A stretch of 64,000 bases of DNA from Glutinoglossum americanum. Taxonomy: Eukaryota; Ascomycota; Geoglossomycetes; Geoglossales; Geoglossaceae. Both the position numbers and the translations under genes were made by a program. The notes beneath the pieces were generated by a model. It worked only from the letters and a program-made list of their open reading frames with translations, made no database searches and was not told the origin of the DNA. Below, one piece after another: positions 45,753-57,280 of this stretch. Position 1 is the first letter of the stretch; each line of letters starts with the position of its first letter. The DNA is taken from assembly GCA_020080175.1 (NCBI GenBank), contig JAGHQL010000156.1:1-64000 (forward strand). The letters are read 5' to 3'.

Positions 45753-46661
45753 TTACTCTTCCATCTCTTGATATATCTTTTCCTTATTGGCCTGTAATTG
45801 CTCTGGTACTATAGAAGCCAATGTACATTCAGGGCTTATGTAAGATGATTTCAAACAGTTGAAACATCGCCGTAATGGTCTTGATATTCTATTATACCAA
45901 TGTGTTGATGATAATGCTGATGAAGTTACTGAAGTTGTTATTTTATCACATATCGCTTGAAATGCTTGTGTCATCTTCGTAATAGGGTCGGTTTCGATAG
46001 CTGTTGTAGCGACAGGGTATACAAAGGCTGATGTTAACTCTGATGATCTTGTATAAAGTTTTTTGACTGCAGCTTTGACTTCTTGAAAAGTATATAAGCT
46101 ATCGGGTAGGATAAGATTGAGTATTTGTCTGTGTTGCTGATTGTTAAGATTATCGATGAATGCTTGTGCTAAAGTGAATGCCATGTCCTGATTCATTGCC
46201 AATGTTGCTAATGCCTCTCCTTCCTTAAGGTAATCAGAAATTGACTTAAAACCTTACCGAAGAGTTTTGACCTGTTGATGAAAATACAGTCACTGCTGCT
46301 TCTCACTATTCTCTTGCCTAAATCTTTTCAAGAATTCTTCTTTTAACTTCCTCCAATCCTTCTGTATTCCTATATTCAAGCCATCAAACCACTGCTTTAC
46401 TTTTTCTCGTAGACTATTATAGAAATAGATTGAGTATAATTTCTTCTTCTCTTTCTTGTCAGTCACTGTCTTGTTGACCATAAGTTGTACACCTTTCAAG
46501 TATATCTTAACATGGATAGGTTTATATCCGATACTAGAAAATAGCTGTATAAGGCTATTGTCATTCATTTTGAATAAGATATTCTTTGATGACTCGGTCG
46601 AAGGTGTCGATGACTGTGCTTCAGTTGGGTTCAATATCTCAAGAGACTGTAATGTTGACAA
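45753..46661 (-). pseudogene. Gag part of the LTR element
   Basis: The upstream frame has the capsid-type sequence FYNSLREKVKQWFDGLN and KLKEEFLKRFRQ. The downstream frame ends with RCFNCLKSSYISPECT, a CCHC-like zinc knuckle region. Broken. Confidence 0.8.
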
Positions 46662-47080
46662 TAGGGTATTAAGAGAATCATCGGTAACTGCTGATCTTGT
46701 AGATACAATAGTACCTGTGATAGGAATTCTCGATATATGTCATAGCTGGGTCGATGATGGAGCTTTAATTGATATCGGTCGGGTAGTTGTTTTCGAGTCT
46801 TTTGTCATAACCTATATTCTGATTATTCTCTGTATTCAATTAAAAAAAACTTTATTAAAAATTAAGAATTCTGCTTCCTGAATTACTTCTGCTTCTATAA
46901 TGCTGCTAACAGCCTCTTGCTGTATTCTCGCTAGCGAAAAATTTTCAAATAATCGGTATAAGCTTCTCTTATCTCAATTAAACTAATAAATCAACAATAC
47001 AGTGGCCGGACTCTCTTCCTGCATCCACTGGACCTAGCTACAGCTGGTTTCCCAAGAATCTCCTCTTGTTCGCCAAAAGC

Positions 47081-47236
47081 TGTAGTGCTCGGAGCAACTC
47101 CTTGGGGTGTAGGTAGGTTGATTGTTCTAGCTATGCATACGCGAGGACTATATAGGGGTGGTTCGCCAAGACCTCGCAGCTCGGCTCCGCCGAGCTGCTC
47201 TAGACAGCCATTCTAGGCCTATTCCCGGGCTCTATA
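47081..47236 (-). repeat. 5' LTR of the Ty3/Gypsy-type element
   Basis: 156 bases, the GC-richer partner of the LTR at 38506-38661. It is followed directly by the target duplication GTAC. Confidence 0.92.
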
Positions 47237-47240
47237 GTAC

Positions 47241-47738
47241 TATTTTAATAACAGCTTCATAGACACTAAGAAAAATTTTGTGATTCCAAAACTATAGATT
47301 TGTCTCGTGACAGGGTGCGTCTCGGGACACAGGGACGGACGTTATTTGCCAAATTTGCTTCTTCTGCCCCCCCCAGCTCAGCCCCTTCCCGGATTCCAAT
47401 TGCGCCCCCGCCCTGCATGTCAGGCCGGTAAAGGAAGCCTCGAGGACAGCCCTGAGCGGCCTCGAGCAGCCTGAGGTGGGTCGGTATTGGTGATTGATCA
47501 CCAACGCTGCTTCAGTTACTTGCCAAGCTGCTCAGCCGTGCAGCACCAACTCGCAGTCATGAGAGGCGATTTAGATATATTTGCACCGCCACGCTTGGCA
47601 ACGCTTGAACTTGACCTCTGAGGGATTTTAAACCTGCTAGCCTTGTGTCGGTATTGATGGTGACGGCCCTTTATGAGGGACGATGTATCCGTTATAGATT
47701 GGTAACAAACATCCGCAGTGCACGTAACAGGCTTCCCA
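47241..47738. other. Gap between LTR element and Cys-rich protein gene
   Basis: Normal-composition DNA without a supported gene. It probably holds the promoter of the gene at 47739. Confidence 0.45.
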
Positions 47739-48566
47739 ATGTTTGTACGATTTCCACTCACCGTCTGGCCGGTAATTTTGCTGTGGGATCTAGTATATTC
47801 CACTTGCTACTACCGCGATGGGTCTATTGACTCCAGGCCTGGCATGCGACGATGTGACTCCCCTTTGCAGCACAATATGTGTTGTTGGCTTAGTGATTCA
47901 GATCTTGAATATCCAGACATATGCACGCCACAAGGTCTTTGCGTGAGCAACTCTACTGAGGCAGTGGGCAAGCTGTATTTGAATTCCTGTGCGATTCCAA
48001 CGTGGTCACAGGGTTGCTCGCCACTTGCCGACTTTTGCAGTATGATCACAAGTTTGCCTCGCCCGTTCAAGAATTCTAGCTGACAGCTCACCACCGAACC
48101 CTTAGATATACAAAACTCTGAGTCTCGCATCACGCAGTGTGAAGACAACAGCTATTGCTGTGGGAAAGAGAACACTACTTGCTGCGACGCTGGGCATGGG
48201 CTGCAGCTCGGTTCTCGTGGACAGCTCTTGCAAGCCTCGTCCACAGCTTCGAAGACACCCAGTCCGTCCGCAACAATCACGCCCACGTCAGGCTCGACAC
48301 CCAATCGAGATTCAGGTCTCAATAAGGCTGCTTTGGGGATTGGCATTGGGCTAGCCATTCCGTTAGTTATCATAGTGTTTGTGGTAGCTCTGTTGTTTTA
48401 TAGACGAAAGAAGGTACATGCAATCAAGCAAGGGCAAGAAGGAGCAGGTTACGCGCCAACTTTGTTCGAACTAAAGGGCGAGTCAGTGGCGCAAGAACTG
48501 CGGGGATCGGACTCCCACGATCAGACTCACGTGCAGGAACCTTTGCATAATGGTGGAGGATACTAG
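47739..48566 (+). CDS. Secreted-type Cys-rich single-pass membrane protein
   Basis: Two exons, 47739-48039 and 48106-48566 (TTTTGCA/GTATGA ... CTTAG/ATATAC, phase 1), giving 253 residues. Residues 1-22 (MFVRFPLTVWPVILLWDLVY) form a signal peptide. The ectodomain is cysteine-rich: CYYRDGSIDSRPGMRRCDSP, NMCCWLSDSDLEYPDICTPQ, GLCVSN, WSQGCSPLADFC and, after the intron, QCEDNSYCCGKENTTCCDAG. A Ser/Thr stalk (SSTASKTPSPSATITPTSGS) follows, then one membrane helix (GIGIGLAIPLVIIVFVVALL), basic YRRKK and a short cytosolic tail. The 'CYYxDGS...C..NGLC...CCG..NTTCC' layout is that of a large fungal family of single-pass proteins expanded in Pezizomycotina; roles in surface sensing have been proposed but are not shown here. 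It sits directly next to the repeat island. Confidence 0.82.
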
Positions 48567-49837
48567 GGTAATTTATTTGCTCGGTGGAGAAGCTGGGTCA
48601 TCTCGACATAAAGCTTATACTTGTTGCTTGACGATTTTCCTTAACTCGCCGTTGCAAATAGGGGGAATTAAATACTAGCTACCATTCTGTACATTTCCGG
48701 AAAGTATCACGTCTCTTGTTTAGAACAACGGGTGGAGCACGACAATCGGTGGCGAGACACCCTGCCGGAAAGAGTGTTGGCTAAACCGAAACAGGAATTC
48801 ACCAGCATCCATCATATTATTATTAGATCCACATTCTGCAAATCGTGAACAAACTGGCTTAGTTATGCTAGCATAAAATCTCCGCCTGGTTTTTTTTTTC
48901 TTTCTTACCCTTTGAAATCGGTCCTTTGATCTTCGCCGCGAAAATATTCTGCCGGGTAGCGCTCTGGATAGGAGTGTTTATTGATTATGTGGGCGTCTCG
49001 GTGCGCGTGCTGGACTCGTGCTGGGGAAAGTTATGGTCTGGCTGGGATAATGTCTTGTCAATTGCGACACTACAAGAGCATAAAAGACTGCTTATCGTAT
49101 CATCCATGGCTGGGAGCAGTGGCAATTCTGATAACTTTCAGACGGCCTCACAAAGTAGGGGGTGCGCTTGCGGGCGGCAGCTGTTCAATGAGAGTGGCAA
49201 TGTCAGCGTGGAAATGCCTTCAAAAACGGCGGCCGAACCCTCCTAATTGTTTGTCTCTAATTTTCAGGTTTCCAAGTTGCTGCTTCTGTCTCTAGAAGGG
49301 AGCGCGGCTGCTTTAATCAGTCATGAGACGGAGCTGCAAGGGAATAGGGAGAGTTGCAGCCTGAGCAGCACAGCGGGGTTATTTGAAGATATTGGGCATG
49401 GAGCCTGTTCTGGCTCCCTTCACGTGTGGTTGCCCACTATTGTTTCGTATGGGACAGATTTCTTTTTTGTTATCCAAGTCATGACTGCATAGCGCTATAT
49501 ACTCTAGCGGTCATGATTTGCACAATCATGTAACCAGAATCAACATCATCCTCAAGAAAACCAGCATGATATAATTGACACGATAATGAAGGTGGGGTGA
49601 GATTAAGATGCATCGTGGTAACTCATGCGTTGGCAATGCGTCATAATGCCGAGCTACTAAGGTAAGGGTAGGTAACACTAACAGTTACTGCGCATAGTGC
49701 TCCTGGAGGTGTGGCACTGCTAAAACGGAAGGGGGTGTGCCATGACCGGCACCCTAGTAGAAAGACCGATCATGTATCAGCAGTAGTGGCCCGTATATCC
49801 CGGTTGAAGATAGGTCGGGGTAGACAAGTAATCAAAA
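48567..49837. other. Gap with no supported gene
   Basis: About 1.27 kb. Overlapping frames at 48926-49295 (two phases) lack domains and may be a decayed gene. Nothing else is seen. Confidence 0.45.
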
Positions 49838-51178
49838 TTAAATCAAATCGGTCAACACGCCTTCGCGACAGCTAGCATCTATGAATGCACCAGGCTCAAT
49901 GCGAGATAAGTCGACAAGAGGAACCCAACACCCAGCGATTTCAACCCTTGCAAATGGGGATTCTCCTCTCTTGATCCCTTCAATCAGATTTCGCCCATAT
50001 TTCTTTTTGTCTTCTGGAGAGAGGTGTGCAGAATTGGGACTCTCCGTACAAATGGTAAGTGTATTCTCGATATTCTGCTCTATGAGTCCAATCTTCATCA
50101 AGCCTATGCAGGGAGGATCAAGCGATGAGACCATTAACTCCAAACCGCGATTCTGGCACTCTTGGAAGTCCAATCCAAGCGCCATGGTAACCATCTGGTA
50201 AGTTGCTCGATAGTGGTCAACCTCCGGATGTCCATTCCAGAGAGCGCCAGCCGCCGGTTGACCCAAGCCCCTCTCCCCTCCCTCGCGAAAAATTAAAGTT
50301 CCTAGAAATTTCATTGAGAAATCCGGGCTTGTAACTTCGTTCGCTGACCAGCTAGCGCCCAATTTATCATAAGCGGATGAGACTTTTATGATGATTGAAT
50401 TAGGCCAATTCTTAACCGTTCTCAGGGCCTCGGACACTTGAATTGAAGATCGGCTATTGAATAAATTTGAATACCTTGTGGCGGACCGGCTCAAAGGGAT
50501 GCTGTGTGGTGAAACGATATGGAGAGGTATGGTTCCACCTGTTGCGAGCGGCACTGGCCAACCTCCATCAATAATAACGCTGTATATTTCATCTATTGCA
50601 AGAATCCTCTTTTTCCCTAGAAACTTCGACGGCCTCCAGAGCAGTGATCCGAAAAGACCCATGCAATTGACTTGCACGGATACACCATGGTTATTCTCCA
50701 ATTGTCGTATCGCATCTTCCAACAGATTCGGAAGTCCTCTGGCTTTGAAGTCCTTTGGGAGAATATAGCCCGGGCAGTCAACCCAGACCGATGCCACGTA
50801 ATCGCAGGCTTTTGTGGCTCTTCGAGGAACCTTACCCAGCGCCGTAAGGTTAGCCAAGAAATCGGAAAGTCGACTGCTCTCAGCTTGTAGATTCCCTGGT
50901 GGCGTTTTCGTCACAGTTGTGCCCAAAAGGAGTTCCACCTGCCGCACCCTTTGCAACATGGCCATTTCCTTAACCCCGCCTTGACCGCTATACTCACCCA
51001 TAGATGTTAAGGATTTAGCCATGAAAAGGGTATTATCCCCAACCACCTTTTTGAATGCCATTTCCTTCGCAAAACCTTCCAGCATATACCTCGTAAATAG
51101 CCGGTCCGCGAACGGCACCAAGAATCTCGCATCAGCAAGAGATGTCACACACGGAACCTCGTCATCAGATGTTCGCAC
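49838..51178 (-). CDS. Uncharacterised protein, start unclear
   Basis: A long uninterrupted frame of 446 codons. The upstream limit has no ATG: the first Met is codon 32 (TRYMLEGFAKEMAFKKVVGD), so either translation starts there, an upstream exon is missed, or the 5' end was lost. The sequence has a balanced composition typical of a folded protein, with RVRQVELLLGTTVTKTPPGN, ACDYVASVWVDCPGYILPKD, RILAIDEIYSVIIDGGWPVP, SIIIKVSSAYDKLGASWSAN and SPEDKKKYGRNLIEGIKRGE. No family recognised; the GPYIL/WVDCPG part does not match a known catalytic motif. The Tc1-like terminal block at 51342 lies 160 bases upstream, which fits a 5' truncation or a rearranged border. Confidence 0.6.
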   Translation of the reverse strand: MRTSDDEVPCVTSLADARFLVPFADRLFTRYMLEGFAKEMAFKKVVGDNTLFMAKSLTSMGEYSGQGGVKEMAMLQRVRQVELLLGTTVTKTPPGNLQAESSRLSDFLANLTALGKVPRRATKACDYVASVWVDCPGYILPKDFKARGLPNLLEDAIRQLENNHGVSVQVNCMGLFGSLLWRPSKFLGKKRILAIDEIYSVIIDGGWPVPLATGGTIPLHIVSPHSIPLSRSATRYSNLFNSRSSIQVSEALRTVKNWPNSIIIKVSSAYDKLGASWSANEVTSPDFSMKFLGTLIFREGGERGLGQPAAGALWNGHPEVDHYRATYQMVTMALGLDFQECQNRGLELMVSSLDPPCIGLMKIGLIEQNIENTLTICTESPNSAHLSPEDKKKYGRNLIEGIKRGESPFARVEIAGCWVPLVDLSRIEPGAFIDASCREGVLTDLI

Positions 51179-51341
51179 AACCTTGATCGACCGACTATTA
51201 CCTCAGATTCCCAGGCCCGAATAGCCTTTGTTCGCTTACATAATAGCGGCTGTAGAGGGCCTGGGCTTAACTTTGGTGATATATGTGGAAGCGGCGGTAC
51301 TATAAACATGACGCAGCGTATATGTAGTCCCGTCTAATAGT

Positions 51342-51395
51342 GCCTAGCCTCCAGTTAAGCAACAACCCACCCACCCCACCCAAAATGCTGCTTGG
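51342..51395 (+). repeat. Second copy of the Tc1-like terminal block
   Basis: About 54 bases match 37055-37107 (GCCTAGCCTCCAGTTAAGC, then CAACC...CACC, then AAAATGCTGC) with a few transitions and one or two gaps. It marks a second insertion or a fragment of the same transposon family. No transposase sequence follows. Confidence 0.75.
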
Positions 51396-51710
51396 TCAGC
51401 AGTCGCACCTTTGCACAAAGGTTTTATATTGTTTCTCAATGAAACCATGACTAAATTTAATTATTTAAGTTCTCTGATAATCGTCTTAAAATTCTTTATT
51501 GCCTATATGTGGTTTTATCCATTTTGGAGTTGTAGTTACAGTTGTATAAAAGAGAATTGTTGTTACTCATATTCAATTAAGAGAGAATTGCGCAAATACA
51601 TAATAACCACATTAAAATCTACCCTACAAATTAGCACATATTGTAGCACTACAACTCTAGATATGCTTACATGTTTACTTTAATCTATTTAGCCTAGGGG
51701 TTGCTGAGAT
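51396..51710. other. AT-rich stretch next to the Tc1-like block
   Basis: About 300 AT-rich bases follow the terminal block and end near 51700, where normal composition returns. They may be the body of a non-autonomous or decayed element. The other terminus was not identified with confidence. Confidence 0.4.
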
Positions 51711-53301
51711 ATTCATGTTAGCAATCAACGCATAAGTTATTGTAGTGAACTTTGCATGCTTTACACGAAAGTTAGCGTCGCTTGCACACAAACAGCCGAA
51801 GTTTTGCCCAGGCCCTCCCACAGCCGGCTTAAGTAAGCGAAGCCATTAACATTGATAGGCTGTGGTTGGGCCTGGGTATCTGAGGTAAGGCAAGTCCATG
51901 ATGGAAGGGCATCAAAAAATGGCGTCAAAATCCTCAGTTTTCAGAGGCCATTTCACTGACATATCGTGTTACTCCGTATATTTCCGCGTCGAGCATCCGT
52001 ATCCTCAAGAGTATATACACCGGCCATCTCCGAGGGGCAATCGGAAAATTGAGGAGGAAAGGCTCCGCGGTAGATCTATGGAGTGGGTATGAACGCCAAG
52101 ATCGATAAAGACTGTACAGAGTGTCAGAGAGGTTTCCAATGCTGCTTTGTGCACGGCGACCAAGTCCCTCCGCTGGAGCAGCAGGGTCTCTAACCACTCC
52201 GGGTAGAATTCGTGCTCGAGAAGAGGCTAAGGATATAGCATCAAGCATATTGATGAAGGAAAGGCCATCATGTACCCCATACGTGAAGGCTAGTATGTTA
52301 CGCAAAGCAGATCTCATGATACAGGTTTCAAAACCCTTGCCTCCCTCCCTCCACGAACGCTGCCAGCTCTGTACCCGGTTCCGAAACGGTTCCTGGCGAT
52401 GGCAGTTCCACCGAAGACGGGCAAGACTCGAGATTGCCCTCCATGACTGTTTGGGCTCTGTGGGCAAATTCATGCGTGACCACCCCTGAACTAAGCGAGC
52501 GAAATCTCTCGAAAAGCCGATTTCGCCGAAGCCGGCACTCAGTACGTACGAGACTCGAATGGCCATGAATGAGCACCCGTTCCCCGCCCCGAATCTACAA
52601 GGACAAGCACAATTGGAGATAGCGATCTAGTTGTCCACAAGGAACGAAAAACGGCTGTCAAGATCACCAGCAGGTTGACATCGCATCACAAGCCCCGGCA
52701 TAAGCGCTCGTTGCTCGGTTGTGCATGGTCACGGACACGAAGCCAATCAAACGGAGCATCGCAGTTATTGAGGCGCCTCGACATCCCGGTCACCCTGTTA
52801 CACCGCAGCGAGAGCTCAAACACCATCCAGTAATTGTATTTCCTTGGCGCATTGCTTCTGTCGAGATTCTTAATATCGAGGGCTTCCCGACTTCCACAAT
52901 TCTACTTTTAGCCTGTAGAAGGATCTCGGTGCACTCCTTACTAGTCCTTTCTTCGCCGTTGACGGTGAACTTATTTCTTTTCCATTCCAACAACCAGCAC
53001 ACTCCTTTCGAAATACCAGCGAGTCCGTCTAATCGCTTCCCAAATCAAATACGCCGAATCGCCCCGCCGAGCGCTAGGGACCGGGCTAGTCTACCCGACT
53101 CGCAGTGACTTTCTTAGCTCCCCCCCCCCAGCCTCACCAAAAGACCGTGCGAGAAACGTGAGCGTTTTTCAACCCGCGCGCGCGACAATCCCCCGCCATC
53201 GATCTTTATAAACTTCGTGCGTTCGCACCAGGAGCTCGCTAGGTCCAAGAACAAACACTACAGCATTCTCGCAGAATTAGGCTCTGCAAAGCCATAGAAT
53301 A
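51711..53301. other. Gap upstream of noxR with unsupported frames
   Basis: A minus-strand frame of 210 codons (51934-52566, ATG at 52566) has no recognised motif, and an overlapping frame 52328-52576 in another phase looks as coding-like, so the stretch may be a decayed gene. The last few hundred bases are the noxR promoter and leader. Confidence 0.4.
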
Positions 53302-55320
53302 ATGTCTTTAAAACAGGTGAGGAGGCGAAAGCTTAGTTTATTTTGCCGTTGAGACTGGATCCTGACCATGCGGATTAGGAAATCGAGACTTGGGTGCAGG
53401 CGCTCACTCACTACGACAATAATGAGTTTGAAGAGGCTTTGAAGTGCTTCGAACCGATAGCAGACACATCCAAGATACTGTTCAATTGCGGTGTCATACA
53501 TGCGACTCTCGGTGCGCACCAGTTGGCGGTATGCTTCCATGCCCGGTACCAGCATATTTACAATGCGCGCTAATACAGCCCTTTAGGTCGAATGCTATCA
53601 AAAGTCTGTGCGCCTGGATCAATACTTTGCCGTTGCGTATTTCCAGCAAGGCGTCTCAAACTTCTTGCTTGAAGACTTCGAGGAAGCGCTGGCAAATTTC
53701 AACGACAGTCTTCTCTATCTTAGAGGAAACGCGTTCATCGACTATGATCAATTGGGACTTAAGTTCAAGCTTTACTCTTGCGAGGTACTCTTCAATCGCG
53801 GCTTATGCTACATATATCTCCAGCAAAAGGAGGCTGGTATGATAGATTTCTCCTATGCGGTTAAGGAAAAGTCGTTGGAGGATCATGACGTGATCGATGA
53901 AGCCATAAAGGACGAGGCGGAGGTTCGATTGTACCCCTAATGAGTCGAGGTATACGCAAGACTGAATGTGTTTCTCAGGGTTATACGGTCTTCTCAATTC
54001 CGGTTGGGGTCGTCTACCGCCCGAACGAGTCGAAGGTGAAGAACCTGAAGACGAAGGATTATTTGGGCAAGGCCCGACTTATTGCTGCCTCTGATCGATC
54101 GAATACTTTCACCGGGTTCTCGGGTTCCGAGATCAAGAAGGTTATTCTTCAGCCGACTTAACTAAAGCCACTGAGAATCCTTAACTGACTTCAGTTTAGA
54201 GTATGGACACGTCGAAAGACGCCAAAGACGATCGTCTTCCGGATAATATCTCGTTTGCGGCAAGTAACCTTGTTAAACCAGGGCTACAGAGCAGAGTTAG
54301 GCAGCAGTCGGCGCCTCCAGTCAGCCATAATATATTTCCGCCAACCCCACCACCAGAATCGGATAAGGCGGAGTCAATGGCAGGTCGCGCCCCTCAAGAT
54401 CAATCCATGGGAGGAATGACCGGTCGAGCAATGTCCGTTCGTAGTGGAGGCAGTAGCGGTGGCGGCAGCGGCGGTAGCGTTACTAGCGGAGGCAGCAAAG
54501 CAGAAAAATATGACATACCCAAAGGCGGCGATCTACGAGAAAGGGGTCGAATCGGAACCATACGGACGGCATCGGAGCCTCGCGGCCCAAGCTCAAGAAG
54601 TGGATCCAAGACCAGATTAAGAGCACGCCAATTTGCCTCGCGACGTAGGATATATTCGGATGAGGATGACGACGAATACCCTGGGGATCTTTATGATATG
54701 TACCGAGGAGGCGAGAGACGCGCACCCGAACTCCAGCGCAGGGGGACTGCAAGAAGCAACGCTCGCCCCCGCTACATTGAAGAGGAGGATGAGAACAGCG
54801 ACATCTACGAGGGGGATTCTCTTGACGAGGACGACTTTGAAATGTTGTCCGGTACGCGACGACGAAGCAACTTTAGCCGCTCCAACACCAAGAGACAGGC
54901 GGAAGTCACAAAGGTAAAGTGTCCACTTTCTTCATATCTATATTCTTTACTCAGCCTTGTATTAACCCCGAGCCTCAGATACGCGCCAAAGTCCACGCCG
55001 GGGACGACGCTAGATTCATCATGGTCGGCACCGCTGTCGAGTATCAAGACCTTATGGATCGCATACGCGGCAAGTTCGGTCTGCGCAGTCGCTTCAGGTG
55101 CAAGGTCCGTGACGAAGACGCTCCCGACGGTGACATGATCACTCTGGGTGATCAGGATGATCTGGATATGGCCATCTCAGCAGCCAAGGAAGAGGCAAAA
55201 CGGGAACGTGCGGATATGGGCAAGATGGAGGTAGGTTTTCTTATTCCCCCTTACCCTCGTACCAAGCCTCCACAGCCTAACATTTCTCAAAACGAGCAGA
55301 TATGGACACAGGAGTACTAG
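53302..55320 (+). CDS. noxR: NADPH oxidase regulator NoxR (p67phox-like)
   Basis: Seven exons: 53302-53316, 53379-53528, 53587-53922, 53979-54140, 54200-54913, 54979-55230 and 55300-55320, all phase 0, giving 549 residues. Residues 1-165 carry TPR repeats (THYDNNEFEEALKCFEPIAD, QYFAVAYFQQGVSNFLLEDF, LFNRGLCYIYLQQKEAGMID). Next is the activation-domain-like YTVFSIPVGVVYRPN. A long disordered linker with Gly/Ser repeats (SGGSSGGGSGGSVTSGGSKA) and acidic patches follows, then a C-terminal PB1 domain (about 460-545: RAKVHAGDDARFIMVGTAVE, DGDMITLGDQDDLDMAI). The layout matches fungal NoxR, which binds Rac-GTP through its TPRs and activates NoxA/NoxB superoxide production in hyphal development and sexual or infection structures; PB1 pairs it with Cdc24/Bem1. 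No SH3 domain, as usual in fungi. Confidence 0.94.
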
Positions 55321-57280
55321 TGGGAGCTTGACGAGGATCTCTCATTTTCGGATTGGATCTCTTTTTCGTCGCAACCTCGAGGCAATCTATGGCCTTATCG
55401 TCCGAAAAAAAATAGTTCATTTATCTTCTCCCGCACATATTCCCCCGGCCATTTTTCATTCAATATTTGGAGCGGATGTGATCGTGGCGCACGCCCCCAT
55501 AAAACCTCTATGTCTTCCCATCAGGATCAGGACCCACCCCCTTTCCGCCCAGAACCCGCCCTACTTCAGTTATAGATGCCACAGACGATATCAACCCGCG
55601 CTGGATGACAATACCATGATTTTCGCATTCGTTTTTTTTCTCTCTTTTCTTCTATTTCCCTTTTTCCTGTTTAATCGCATACCAGAGTGCTCCTCGCTGG
55701 AGCTCTAGGGTTGCTCACTTTGAAAACGGTGAACCCAACCAACACCTCTATGCATGTCACACTATACTACAAATAAAAAACATTACGAAAGCTTTATCTA
55801 AAGAAACTTGGGGGGTGTTCCGAAGCTCCAACGAAGATGAGGAACGGCCACAACAACATCGTGGGCTTAGAGGCAACAAAACACGTACTTTTTTACTCGG
55901 CCTGTCAGCGCAGACGCCGGGAGTCACATGTAATCATCCAGATAAAAAAATAAAAAAAAAGAATATGCCATGAAGAAAAGATAAGACGTGACCCCTGCTG
56001 GCGTCCAAGCACAAGCAGGCAAGCGAACACCCGAGTCCTGCAGATCGATCGTAGGGCATGAATGAGTGCAGTTGGGGTTCAAGCGCCACCACACGAACCC
56101 GAAACACGACGTTTGCATACCCGCGACCCCACGGAGTTGAATTACCGTTTCCAGTATTCGGAGGCAGAGCCAACTGCCAGGATCAACAGGCTGAAAAGGG
56201 GAATGTTCCAGTGGGGTGTTTGTGCGATGCAGTGCGACGGGGTCGCTTTGTCCATCAGGGCACTTACGGGGTACGTAGTACACAGACAGCGGGAGCTGGG
56301 TTTCAGATATCTACGAGGCAGGCGGTAGACAGGCGATGGGGAAGGGGGAAGGGGGAAAGGAAGCGGGATTGGAGGTGGGATGTAATGCCGAGGTGTAGCG
56401 TATATTCCCTCTGGCGGGGAGGTGGCTGCGCGTCGAGTGGAGAGGGTGAGGATGTGGGTGGGTTGGTGGTTGTAACAGAGGATCAAACGGAGGTATATTG
56501 GAAGGAACGTAGAAAAGTCATCACCAACCACTTGAAAATCAGCACGGAACGGTAGGATTCTCGAAAAAAAAAAAAAAAAAAGAAAGAAAAGGCGATGAAA
56601 TAATTATCTATATGGACTAATTGCCTCGCTGGTATGCCCGGTTCAAGACGGGATTACTAGGACTAGGCATCGTGGAGGTAGAAACTGCATAGAATAAAAA
56701 TTAATAAAGGCAAGAAATAAAATTAGGGATAATTTCTCGAATAACACAACTTTTCATTTTATTTTATTCACTCGACCGCTGCTGCATCATAGGGTATATG
56801 ATCGGGGGACTCCCATGGCCACGAGGCACTCCCCGAAAACTACCCTTATATCACCTCACACCCTTGTATCGTAGCACGTGTGTTCCGGAGGGACTCCCAC
56901 AGCCGTTAGACCACCGAACACACCCCTCGGGGCCAGTAAGCGGGTCAAAGTCGAAATCACAGTATCCCAGCAAAAACTCTTCCGTGGCATCCGAGTAAAT
57001 AGAATGAAGGCTCGTGGTATTTGGGAAAACGGAGCAAACGGGTAACCTAAACAACAACAACCACCCCGGTTGGCCACCCAGCCTTATATATAACAACCTC
57101 TATGCATAGACAACTCTCTTCCTTACCGGGATACACACCACCCTGCACGCGGTACGCACCGAGTACGTACTCGGTACATACGCACATGCTACACCTACAT
57201 ACCCGCCCGTACCCAGTCCCGATAAAACACCCAGCCCCCCACATGCGCACGGTACGTACCATGCAGCGTAGCACTCATGC
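55321..57280. other. 2-kb gene-free region downstream of noxR
   Basis: No supported coding sequence. A poly(A) run occurs at 56564-56581 and a GTAC-rich stretch near 57150-57260 (repeated GTACGT/GTACC). A 165-codon plus-strand frame (56058-56555) overlaps two others and has no motif. Confidence 0.45.
56564..56581. repeat. Poly(A) homopolymer, about 18 bases
   Basis: Read directly, in the gene-free region downstream of noxR. Confidence 0.9.

Larger units (their letters stand above)
38502..47240 (-). mobile_element. Ty3/Gypsy-type LTR retrotransposon, broken fossil
   Basis: Element 38506-47236 (8731 bases including a later insertion), flanked by the 4-base target duplication GTAC at 38502-38505 and 47237-47240. 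It is read on the minus strand. Parts in order: 5' LTR (47081-47236), a candidate tRNA primer-binding site just inside it (about 47063-47077), gag (about 45.75-46.66 kb), protease (about 44.72-44.95 kb), reverse transcriptase (about 42.8-44.1 kb), RNase H (about 42.5-42.8 kb), integrase (about 40.85-42.3 kb), an extra dioxygenase-like frame (about 39.1-39.95 kb) and the 3' LTR (38506-38661), with a purine-rich candidate polypurine tract next to it. Domain order with integrase last is that of Ty3/Gypsy. It is clearly dead, with probably dozens of breaks and strong AT bias consistent with RIP. Age cannot be read from LTR divergence because RIP accelerates it. Confidence 0.9.

Noticed and set aside
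37000-52000. Possibility of a giant cargo-carrying transposon (Starship type)
   Set aside because: No tyrosine recombinase (DUF3435) gene or flanking direct repeats seen; the accessory genes are explained by ordinary transposon nesting.
51934-52566. 210-codon minus-strand frame
   Set aside because: Starts with ATG but has no motif, and another phase of the same stretch looks as coding-like; left as possible decayed DNA.
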